Assembly (NCBI GenBank): GCA_021160185.1 | Contig: JAGHDA010000308.1 | Location: 1 to 5,037 of the forward strand | DNA: 5,037 nucleotides | From: Verrucomicrobiota bacterium | Lineage (GTDB): Bacteria; Verrucomicrobiota; Verrucomicrobiia; Limisphaerales; CAZBKV01 | Direction: 5' to 3' | Shown here: positions 1-5,037 of the stretch, in pieces | How the letters are laid out: each line of letters opens with the position of its first letter | Position numbering within the stretch: position 1 is the stretch's first letter | Made by a program: the position numbers and the translations under genes | The notes under the pieces: generated by a model | The model's database searches: none | What the model saw: the letters and a program-made list of their open reading frames with translations, nothing else | What the model was told of the DNA's origin: nothing

Positions 1-651
1 CTGCATCTCCAGCAATTCCTCGCGGCTTAGAACCTTCTTCGCCTCGGGCGTCTCGGTCCCCGTCGTCCTGTCCAGAATTCGGATCAGCTCCTCTTCGTTG
101 GGGTTCCCCACCAGAAGCTTGAAGAGGAAGCGGTCCAGTTGGGCTTCGGGCAGGGGGTAAGTGCCCTCCTGTTCGATCGGATTCTGCGTGGCCAGGACGA
201 AGAAGGGCTCTTCCAACCGGCGCATTTGCCCGCCCGCCGTCACGCTGTGCTCTTGCATGGCCTCCAACAGGGCGGATTGCGTCTTGGGCGTGGCGCGATT
301 GATCTCGTCGGCCAGGACCAGATGCGCAAAGACGGGGCCTTTCTGGAACTCGAAGCGTCTCCTGCCGGAGGGATCTTCCACCACGAGGTTGGTCCCCAGG
401 ATGTCCGCCGGCATCAGGTCCGGCGTGAACTGGATGCGGCTGAAGGCCAGGTCCAGCGCTTTGCCCAGGGTGCGCACCAGAAGGGTCTTGCCCAGGCCCG
501 GAACCCCTTCCAAGAGGACGTGGCCGCCAGCGAAGAGAGCGATCAGGGTGTTTTCCACGATCTCCTCGTGGCCCACGATGACCTTGCCGACTTCCTCGCG
601 GAGCCGCCGGTAGGATTGGTGGAACTGTTCGATTCGCTGTTCGATGCTCAT
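1..651 (-). CDS. MoxR-family AAA+ ATPase (N-terminal 217 residues; runs off the window)
   Basis: The visible fragment carries the full MoxR nucleotide-binding core. Walker A is GVPGLGKT (residues 49-56), Walker B is LVLADEIN (111-118), sensor 1 is LATQNP (153-158) and LDRF (172-175) is the conserved Arg-containing motif. It opens with the usual KVIVGHEE segment about 23 residues from the start. MoxR ATPases act as chaperone-like remodelers, commonly encoded with DUF58 and von Willebrand A proteins, and are thought to help assemble or activate those partners; the substrate here is unknown. About 100 C-terminal residues (helical lid) should lie past position 1. The ATG at 649-651 gives a normal family N-terminus, although no good Shine-Dalgarno precedes it. 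An in-frame GTG at 691-693 overlaps the upstream gene's stop (GTGA) and would add 14 residues, which could matter for translational coupling. The gene follows the membrane protein gene by 38 nt and is very likely in its operon. Confidence 0.95.
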   Translation of the reverse strand, partial: MSIEQRIEQFHQSYRRLREEVGKVIVGHEEIVENTLIALFAGGHVLLEGVPGLGKTLLVRTLGKALDLAFSRIQFTPDLMPADILGTNLVVEDPSGRRRFEFQKGPVFAHLVLADEINRATPKTQSALLEAMQEHSVTAGGQMRRLEEPFFVLATQNPIEQEGTYPLPEAQLDRFLFKLLVGNPNEEELIRILDRTTGTETPEAKKVLSREELLEMQ

Positions 652-689
652 GGAATGGACATGCGCCTTGGCGGCCGCGGGGCCGCGGT

Positions 690-2654
690 TCACTGCAATT
701 GGTCAAAATAGGCCTTTACGGCCGACTGATAGAGCCGGGGGATTTCTTCCTCGGTCATGGCTCGCTGGGCTTCTTCCTGGGCGGCCTCGATCACCTGCTT
801 GACCGCCGCGCGACTTTCGCCCCGCAGGCTGAGCCCGCGCAGGGAGACGCTGGCCACCGGGCCGCCTGGCTGGAATTGCCCTTTGACGCGCGTGGGCAGA
901 AGCCGGTCTTGAGGAAGCGAGGCGTTCCGCTCGGAAATCCCCCGCGGGGTCATCTCGGGCCGTTTGAAGCCGCTATTGTCTGCCATGCCGGTGTTCGGCG
1001 GCTTGTTCAGCTTGAGCGAGCCGTCGCTCCAGGTCCCCACGCCGGGGCCGATGCGGTTCGCGTTCGGGACTCCAAAGGGCGACATGTTCATTGCCGCTTG
1101 GCACTGGGACCAGCTCCAGCGGTTTCCGATGCACATTTGGGCGCGTTGCAACGCGGCCAGCGCGGCCTGGCACTGTTGAGCGTCTTTGATTTGTTCCAGA
1201 AGCCTCTCGAGCGCTTTGGCGGCTTTTTCCAGAGCCTTGGCGGCTTCGGCCCGCTCTCCGGCGGCTGCCTTGCGGGCGGCTTGGGCGAGCGCTTCCTTCA
1301 CCTCCGGTCCATAGGGGCCGGCCTGGCCCACGGCGTCGCCGATTTCCTTGGCCAGGGCCTGGAGCTCTTTCGCCGTCGCGCCGCCGCGCAGCCGCCGCGT
1401 CATCCACCGCATTCGCCCGATCGCCGCCGGGACCTGGCCTTTGGCGAGCTGTTCGGGAAGAGTTTTGGCGATCTGCGCGGCGGCCGCCTTGAGCTGTTCA
1501 AGTTTTTTGGCGGCCTGAAGGAGTTTTTCCAGATCGATCGAAGCGGCGTCGAGAGCCTTGAGGAGTTGGTCGGGCTTGGCCTGGCGCAAGGCCTCGATCG
1601 CCTTCTTCAGCGCTTCGGTGGAAAGGCCCATCTTCGCCGCCTCCTCGGCCAAGGCGGCGAGCTCCTCGCTCATTGCGGCCATCAAGGCCGGTTTCTGGGT
1701 CAAGCTCGCTCCCGCCTGCGCGGCGCGGCGACGGAGTTCGGCCGTCGCCTGCTGCAACGCCTCGAGTTGTTTCAGATCGAGCGAGCGGTTTCCGAGCTCC
1801 TTTTCCAAGGCGGCCATCCGGCGGCTGATTTGTTGCGGATCGAGCTGGGCGCGCGAGGGGTTGGCCTGGAGGGCGCGGTTGACGGCCTGAAAGCCGGGGG
1901 TTTTGGCCGTTTTCTCCAGGGTCTTGCGGAGCTGCTCGGCGGCTTTGGCCAACTCGTCCAGCGCTCGCTCGCGCGTCATCTTGCCGGTTTCCAGCCGCTT
2001 GCCCAGCTCTTGAGCGCGTTCCAGGTTTTTCCGGACGGCCTGGAGGGCGGGCCGTCGCCGCTGGAGACTCCGCTGGGTCGTTTCCACAAGGCGCCGCCCC
2101 ACTTCGCGGGCGATGCCTTGGTCTTCCACGCGGGCCCGATAGGCCTGGCTGCGGTATTCAGGGACAAAGCCAAGGACAGTGGCCAAAGCCAGAGCGACCG
2201 CGGCGCGACGGGCGGCGGCCGGCAGCCGCAAAGGCAGCAAGCCGCGCCAGTCCCGCCCGCGCAGCCGGCGCGCGGCCTCGCGACGCAGCAGGGCCGTCCA
2301 TTCGGCTCCCGAAGCGCGCGCGCTCCATTCCACCGCAGTGGCGAGCCGTTCCTCCAAGCCCAAGCGCCGATCAAGCCAGCGGCTTGTTTCCCAAAGCGAC
2401 TCGATTCGACGGCCGGCCCACGCGGCCCACACTGCCGGGATCGCGCCGCACACGGCGGCTGACCAGCCCAGGAAGCTCCACGGGAGGGGCAGCGCCTTGA
2501 ACGCGGCCAGGCACGCCAACCACGCCGCCGCGCCCGCCCAGAAGCCTTTCCAGAAGCCCTCCCAGGCCCGGAGCGCCCGCCGCCGCCGCGCCGCTTTCCG
2601 GAGCAGACACTCCACGTCCGCCCACTCCGCCGCGTCTTCTCCCGCCGCCTCCAT
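690..2654 (-). CDS. Membrane-anchored alanine-rich helical protein (DUF4175-like) upstream of MoxR
   Basis: This 654-residue protein has two hydrophobic segments near the N-terminus (about 34-56 and 58-80), then the stretch ESLWETSRWLDRRLGLEERL (85-104), and a third hydrophobic segment (about 146-164). The segment around 85-104 resembles the 'DRRLGLxERLxTA' motif I associate with DUF4175-like membrane proteins of MoxR/DUF58 clusters. Residues ~185-490 are almost all Ala/Leu/Lys/Glu/Gln and should form long helices or coiled coil outside the membrane. A Gly/Pro/Asn-rich linker follows (~508-600, with C495, C508 and C518 around its start), then a conserved-looking tail EEIPRLYQSAVKAYFDQLQ. No catalytic motif is visible; a scaffold or envelope role with MoxR is inferred from context. 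I chose the ATG at 2652-2654 because AAGGA (2662-2666) lies 7 nt upstream. The open frame extends to 2903, but that extension overlaps the FmdB gene and is Arg-rich, non-conserved-looking sequence. The precise family name is uncertain. Confidence 0.88.
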   Translation of the reverse strand: MEAAGEDAAEWADVECLLRKAARRRRALRAWEGFWKGFWAGAAAWLACLAAFKALPLPWSFLGWSAAVCGAIPAVWAAWAGRRIESLWETSRWLDRRLGLEERLATAVEWSARASGAEWTALLRREAARRLRGRDWRGLLPLRLPAAARRAAVALALATVLGFVPEYRSQAYRARVEDQGIAREVGRRLVETTQRSLQRRRPALQAVRKNLERAQELGKRLETGKMTRERALDELAKAAEQLRKTLEKTAKTPGFQAVNRALQANPSRAQLDPQQISRRMAALEKELGNRSLDLKQLEALQQATAELRRRAAQAGASLTQKPALMAAMSEELAALAEEAAKMGLSTEALKKAIEALRQAKPDQLLKALDAASIDLEKLLQAAKKLEQLKAAAAQIAKTLPEQLAKGQVPAAIGRMRWMTRRLRGGATAKELQALAKEIGDAVGQAGPYGPEVKEALAQAARKAAAGERAEAAKALEKAAKALERLLEQIKDAQQCQAALAALQRAQMCIGNRWSWSQCQAAMNMSPFGVPNANRIGPGVGTWSDGSLKLNKPPNTGMADNSGFKRPEMTPRGISERNASLPQDRLLPTRVKGQFQPGGPVASVSLRGLSLRGESRAAVKQVIEAAQEEAQRAMTEEEIPRLYQSAVKAYFDQLQ

Positions 2655-2661
2655 CCCGTTT

Positions 2662-2666
2662 TCCTT
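2662..2666 (-). promoter_or_regulatory. Shine-Dalgarno AAGGA for the membrane protein gene
   Basis: AAGGA on the minus strand, 7 nt before the ATG at 2654. It decides between this start and the longer open frame that begins at 2903. Confidence 0.6.
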
Positions 2667-2680
2667 GTCGCCGCGCTCTT

Positions 2681-2926
2681 TCAAAGCCGTTCGTATTCTC
2701 CCTTGTTGACCCGCTTCAGCACGGTGAATCCGGCGCGCTTGGCGTCGGAAACCGACAGCGGCTTCAGCAGGTTCGGCGTATTGAATGAGGAGATCAGCTT
2801 CCGCACCGGCTTCTTGCAAAGCGGGCAATGGGTCAACGGCGGGGCGTTCACGGGACGGCGGACCACGAATCGGTCTTTCCCGCTGGGGCACCCCGGCTCG
2901 CAATGTTCATATTCGTAAAGCGGCAT
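2681..2926 (-). CDS. FmdB-type zinc-ribbon protein
   Basis: An 81-residue protein beginning MPLYEYEHC, the typical opening of FmdB-family regulatory proteins. Four cysteines can bind one zinc ion: C9 and C13 in the first knuckle and C34/C37 (CPLC) in the second. The first pair is spaced C-x3-C here instead of the usual C-x2-C, which is slightly odd. After the ribbon come VRKLISSFNTP and a GFTVLKRVNKGEYERL tail, matching the 'GF..L...GxGxYE' ending seen in many small members. Family members were named for a supposed role in formamidase/amidase regulation, but most have no known function. The start is the ATG at 2924-2926; a GTG eight codons upstream (2950) is open but would precede the conserved MPLYEY. 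Only weak AAGG lies close upstream. The gene ends 26 nt before the membrane protein gene, so the two are probably cotranscribed. Confidence 0.87.
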   Translation of the reverse strand: MPLYEYEHCEPGCPSGKDRFVVRRPVNAPPLTHCPLCKKPVRKLISSFNTPNLLKPLSVSDAKRAGFTVLKRVNKGEYERL

Positions 2927-3016
2927 AGCCTTGTTCTTAACCTGACACACCGCCGCCGCTGATCAAGCCTAACCGGCCCGGGAACCGCGCCGGTCCGCGC
3001 TGCGCGCGAAAAACTC
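2927..3016 (-). other. Intergenic gap between the hydrolase and the zinc-ribbon gene
   Basis: Ninety nucleotides with no coding signal. It holds an inverted repeat ACCGGC/GCCGGT (2972-2977 and 2989-2994, 11-nt loop), a GC-alternating stretch at 2995-3008, and the heptamer GCCTAAC at 2967-2973. No T-run follows the hairpin on the minus strand, so it is not a clear intrinsic terminator, and no confident promoter for the downstream genes is visible. Confidence 0.35.
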
Positions 3017-4045
3017 TCAGTTCTTGCGCCCGGCCGCGGCCAAGGCCTTGCGCGCCGTCGCCGCCAGTTTCTCAACAACGGCCTTTTCCACCGGATCCAA
3101 TTGGTCCATCAGCCTGCCGAACCGGGGGCGCATGTCGAATGATCGAAACGGGCCTTTCTTCTCGGATCCGGTTAAGCGGGGGCTGCCGTTGTGGAAACAC
3201 CAGCCCGCCGCTCCGCCTCGCGCCGCCCCGGCGCAATCGTCCAGAAAATCCTTCTCCTCCGGCTGCCAGCGGCCGTAGTCCCGCCGGAACGGCTCCTGAT
3301 AGTGGACGGGCAGGGGCTTGCCCGCCGCGCGCGCCCACGCGGAAAGCTGTCGGGCTTTCCGCTCTGTTTCCGAGGGAGACCGCGCGCTGCGCGGACGATG
3401 AGGCGTAAGAAAGTCCACCCCGGCTTGCTTCAAGTAATGGACCGCTTCTTCTTTAAAGATGTCTCCACCCTGAGACGCGGTCAGGAGCCGCTTCGGATCA
3501 ATCCGTTTCACGGCGTCCCGGAGCGCGCGCAGATCGGCGAAGCCCACGAACCGAGCGTCCTGGATGTTCCTCTCGTTGGCCAGGTCGAAGTAGGCGTTGC
3601 GGAAGGGCTTCAGCTCCCGAGCCAACAGCTTGACGGCCCGAAGGTGCGCCGCTTGGCTCGGCAGGTTCTTGCCCCTCGAAAGGGTTACGTCCACGATCAT
3701 CCCGCGCGCGTCGGCCTCTTTGAGGATGAACTTGAGCTTCTCCAATTGCGCCGGTCGCGCCGCTCCTCGTCGGTCCACCGCCGAAATGTCCGTTCCCTCA
3801 AGGCTCCAGACGGCCCACACCCGGATCCAGTTGAATCCGAGCTTCTTCAAATCGTCCAGGTCCGCCCGGATGAAAGCCTTCGGCGCGCCGCACCCGGCGT
3901 AGTAGCTCGCGCCCAGCAGGAACGTCGGCTTCCTGTCGATCGTGAACCGCGTTCCCTCGATTCCGAGCTCGGCCGCTCCGGCCTGCAGGGCCAGAGCCAG
4001 AGCCGCCGCCCCGGCCAACTTCCGCCAATGCCTTGCTGTGTTCAT
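3017..4045 (-). CDS. Secreted GH5-like TIM-barrel glycoside hydrolase (putative)
   Basis: A 342-residue protein with a signal peptide: basic MNTARHWRK, a hydrophobic core AGAAALALALQAG, and likely cleavage near AGAA-EL (residues 24-26). The mature part starts with GTRFTIDRKPTFLLGASYY, a typical opening strand of family-5-like (cellulase clan A) barrels. Then come DLDDLKKLGFNWIRVWAVW (62-80), a MIVDVTLSRG strand (116-125), and FDLANERN (153-160), where E158 fits the acid/base Glu of the clan's N-E motif. TPHRPR (214-219) follows, then VHYQEPFRRD (247-256), where E251 is the best candidate nucleophile, and a late-barrel GWCFHNG (281-287). The length fits a single-domain enzyme exported to periplasm, surface or medium. 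The substrate cannot be read from the sequence; a beta-glycan such as glucan or mannan is typical of the clan. The ATG at 4043-4045 is preceded by GAGAG. The gene is co-directional with the FmdB gene, 90 nt downstream. Subfamily and activity are uncertain. Confidence 0.85.
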   Translation of the reverse strand: MNTARHWRKLAGAAALALALQAGAAELGIEGTRFTIDRKPTFLLGASYYAGCGAPKAFIRADLDDLKKLGFNWIRVWAVWSLEGTDISAVDRRGAARPAQLEKLKFILKEADARGMIVDVTLSRGKNLPSQAAHLRAVKLLARELKPFRNAYFDLANERNIQDARFVGFADLRALRDAVKRIDPKRLLTASQGGDIFKEEAVHYLKQAGVDFLTPHRPRSARSPSETERKARQLSAWARAAGKPLPVHYQEPFRRDYGRWQPEEKDFLDDCAGAARGGAAGWCFHNGSPRLTGSEKKGPFRSFDMRPRFGRLMDQLDPVEKAVVEKLAATARKALAAAGRKN

Positions 4046-4081
4046 GTTCTTCTCTCTTTTTCGTTTGGTTTCTTCCCACTG
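4046..4081 (-). promoter_or_regulatory. A-rich purine leader with ribosome binding site for the GH5-like gene
   Basis: The 36 nt before the start codon are unusually rich in A and G for this GC-rich region, reading mostly as GAA/AAA/GAGAG runs on the minus strand. GAGAG at 4052-4056 sits 6 nt before the ATG and is the likely ribosome-binding sequence. An unstructured A-rich leader would favour translation. I found no convincing -35/-10 pair upstream. Confidence 0.4.
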
Positions 4082-4134
4082 ACTACGTTTCGTTTACACG
4101 CGAACTGTCCTCAGCTGTGCGCCCCTCCCTTTTT

Positions 4135-4218
4135 GGCGAACGGCGTCGAGGTCAGCTGCGGCGACCGAGGCGAGCGCAGCGAGCCGAGGGACAAGTCGGC
4201 TGCAGAGAGATGTTAGGC
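4135..4218 (-). repeat. attC-like imperfect inverted repeat (possible integron recombination site)
   Basis: This 84-nt element has integron attC layout when read on the minus strand. An R'' box GCCTAAC (4218-4212, matching RYYYAAC) starts it. An L''-like arm CTGCAGCCGAC (4205-4195) pairs with the L'-like arm GTCGCCGCAG (4165-4156), giving a 10-bp stem (one G·T) with a single unpaired base at 4199. The last seven nucleotides, GTTCGCC (4141-4135), keep the GTT of the R' box but not the RRRY part, so that box is imperfect. The loop (4166-4194) is GC-rich and weakly self-complementary. An unpaired base in the L'' arm is a known attC feature that sets strand polarity, and it falls on the expected side here. 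The upstream gene ends 14 nt before R'', as in gene cassettes. No integrase or second full site is visible. It could instead be a chance intergenic hairpin. Confidence 0.45.
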
Positions 4219-4232
4219 GGCTTGAGATCACC

Positions 4233-5037
4233 CTATTGACATTTTGCACTGAGTGTCGCCATTTTGTTGAGGCAGGCCAGCCAGATACGCATCGCCTTCC
4301 AGGCCTCCTCTTCATCAGTGAGGGGCGTTTCGACGTGTGCGACACGGGTGTTGCGGAATTCGTTGACGGCCTTCAAGAGATCGTACAGCTCGGCAGCCGG
4401 CGGTGCAAGTTCCCGTTGAACGACCTGCCATACCCCCTCAACGCCCCGTCCGCCCGTGTGGGCGTATTCCAGACAGAAAAGCAAGGTCCCCAGGCGCTGA
4501 ATGGAGCGTCCGAAGACCAGGTTGTCGCATAGGTAGCGCTGATAACGTTGCAGCAATCGCCTTTCGCGATCCGGTAAGTGCTCGATGGATGGGTTGAAGA
4601 AGGCGATCGAATCTTCCTTGCGGGAGGGCATGGCGGGTTTGATCGCTTTCTCCAGCAGGCGCATAGAGCACTCATCGAGCGGGCCGAGCAGCGGTTGAAA
4701 AGCGGCTGCATAAGTCGGATGGCGGGAACGCACGGCATGATCCAACAGGAGCACTGCCTGGCGCATCAAATCGACGATTTCGGCCGGGGGCTGGGCAATC
4801 CCCGCTTCCTGCAAGACCTTCTCAAAGAGCGCATCGGCCTTCGACTGGGCCGTGGCTTCCTCGAGAGGCAGGGCCAATTGTTTGTTCTTCCACTCGTCTA
4901 GGAGCGCCTTCAGAGCGGGAGCGCAAGCACGAGCAAGTTCACCGATCGTTGCTGTCGCACCTTGCTGGAAGGTGTGATAAGGCACGTAAAGGTAATGCCA
5001 ACGCTTCTTCTTGTCCGATGCCGTCTTGCACCATTTC
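4233..5037 (-). CDS. C-terminal part of a restriction/helicase-type protein with HEPN-like tail (N-terminus beyond the window)
   Basis: The frame is open to the window edge and shows 267 C-terminal residues ending at TAG (4233-4235); no start need lie in this window. The first visible residues, KWCKTASDKKKRWHYLYV, followed by PYHTFQQ and ELARACAPALKALLDEW, resemble the region just after the PD-(D/E)XK nuclease motif in large DEAD/DEAH restriction endonucleases of the type III Res type, where a 'WC..AS....WhYlyVP' segment is usual. The helicase and nuclease motifs themselves would be upstream and are not seen. A linker of about 100 residues follows, then a helical domain (visible residues ~157-267). 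This domain has EFRNTRVAHVE near its end, an R-N-x4-H motif (R228 codon 4353-4355, H234 codon 4335-4337) typical of HEPN domains, which are often RNases or partners of toxin or defence enzymes. Hand-counted GC is lower than in the downstream operon. The likely role is defence against foreign nucleic acid, but both domain calls rest on motif recognition alone. Confidence 0.75.
   Translation of the reverse strand, partial: KWCKTASDKKKRWHYLYVPYHTFQQGATATIGELARACAPALKALLDEWKNKQLALPLEEATAQSKADALFEKVLQEAGIAQPPAEIVDLMRQAVLLLDHAVRSRHPTYAAAFQPLLGPLDECSMRLLEKAIKPAMPSRKEDSIAFFNPSIEHLPDRERRLLQRYQRYLCDNLVFGRSIQRLGTLLFCLEYAHTGGRGVEGVWQVVQRELAPPAAELYDLLKAVNEFRNTRVAHVETPLTDEEEAWKAMRIWLACLNKMATLSAKCQ
4327..4568 (-). 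other. HEPN-like domain region within the C-terminal tail
   Basis: Predicted all-helical segment running from DRERRLLQRYQRYL through RSIQRLGTLLFCLEYAH and VWQVVQREL to LLKAVNEFRNTRVAHVE. The spacing of Arg and His with Asn directly after Arg (R-N-T-R-V-A-H) fits the HEPN R-x4-6-H catalytic signature. A final helix EAWKAMRIWLACLNKMA follows. Boundaries are approximate. Confidence 0.55.

Noticed and set aside
671..688. GC palindrome (CCGCGG repeated at 675-680 and 683-688) between the membrane protein gene and MoxR
   Set aside because: It could form a small hairpin, but it has no T-run, and a terminator inside this tight operon is unlikely; short GC palindromes are common at this composition.
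139..711. Plus-strand open frames opposite MoxR
   Set aside because: The minus strand encodes unmistakable Walker A, Walker B and sensor motifs in the same interval.
699..2462. Long open frame on the plus strand, 587 codons
   Set aside because: It lies antisense to the membrane protein gene. Its Gly/Leu/Arg/Phe-rich product has no recognisable motif and is explained by the high GC and the Ala/Leu/Lys/Glu codon bias of the gene opposite.
2655..2903. N-terminal extension of the membrane protein by 83 codons
   Set aside because: It overlaps the zinc-ribbon gene, is Arg/Pro-rich without membrane or family features, and a good Shine-Dalgarno sits before the internal ATG at 2654.
2972..3013. Intrinsic terminator after the hydrolase
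   Set aside because: A hairpin (ACCGGC/GCCGGT) is present, but the T-run on the minus strand (3013-3009) comes before it, not after; no T-run follows on either strand.
2960..3026. A second complete attC site after the hydrolase
   Set aside because: GTTAGGC is present on the minus strand (2973-2967), but no RYYYAAC box or pairing L arms lie within the preceding 60-100 nt, so only a lone core-like heptamer is supported.
3191..4216. Plus-strand open frame of 341 codons opposite the hydrolase
   Set aside because: The minus-strand frame has a signal peptide and glycosidase motifs; the plus-strand product has none and runs on into the intergenic repeat.
1..5037. tRNA, rRNA, CRISPR array, transposase or integrase
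   Set aside because: I saw no regularly spaced repeats, no tRNA-like cloverleaf sequence and no recombinase motifs on either strand.

Overview
The window is GC-rich bacterial DNA and every supported gene reads on the minus strand, so gene order runs from high to low coordinates. No marker gene fixes the taxon. A lone FmdB-type zinc-ribbon protein, a three-helix membrane/coiled-coil protein placed just before a MoxR ATPase, and a secreted family-5-like glycosidase together suggest an uncultured member of the PVC or a similar Gram-negative group; this is inference only.

Layout, in transcription order: (1) 5037-4233, the C-terminal 267 residues of a large protein. Its first visible residues resemble the C-terminal tail of DEAD/DEAH-helicase/PD-(D/E)XK restriction enzymes (type III Res-like), and its last ~110 residues look like a HEPN domain with an R-N-x4-H motif. 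(2) 4232-4046, an intergenic stretch holding an 84-nt imperfect inverted repeat with the box layout of an integron attC site, followed by an A-rich purine leader. (3) 4045-3017, a secreted GH5-like TIM-barrel hydrolase. (4) A 90-nt gap, then an 81-aa FmdB-type zinc-ribbon protein (2926-2681). (5) After 26 nt, a 654-aa membrane-anchored alanine-rich helical protein (2654-690). (6) After 38 nt, the N-terminal 217 residues of a MoxR AAA+ ATPase (651 to the window edge).

Genes 4-6 are tightly spaced and probably form one operon. The membrane protein plus MoxR is the start of the familiar MoxR/DUF58/von Willebrand (Bat-like) cluster, whose remaining genes would lie beyond position 1. The hydrolase is co-directional but separated by a larger gap. 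The restriction/HEPN gene looks like a separate accessory module: its hand-counted GC is lower (31/60 in 4561-4620 and 33/60 in 4921-4980, against 44/60 in 1261-1320), and it ends 14 nt before the attC-like element, as a captured cassette gene would.

The two items most worth following up are the HEPN-like tail on a restriction/helicase-type protein and the attC-like site. A second copy of the attC core heptamer lies at the other end of the hydrolase segment, in a similar sequence context but inverted orientation.
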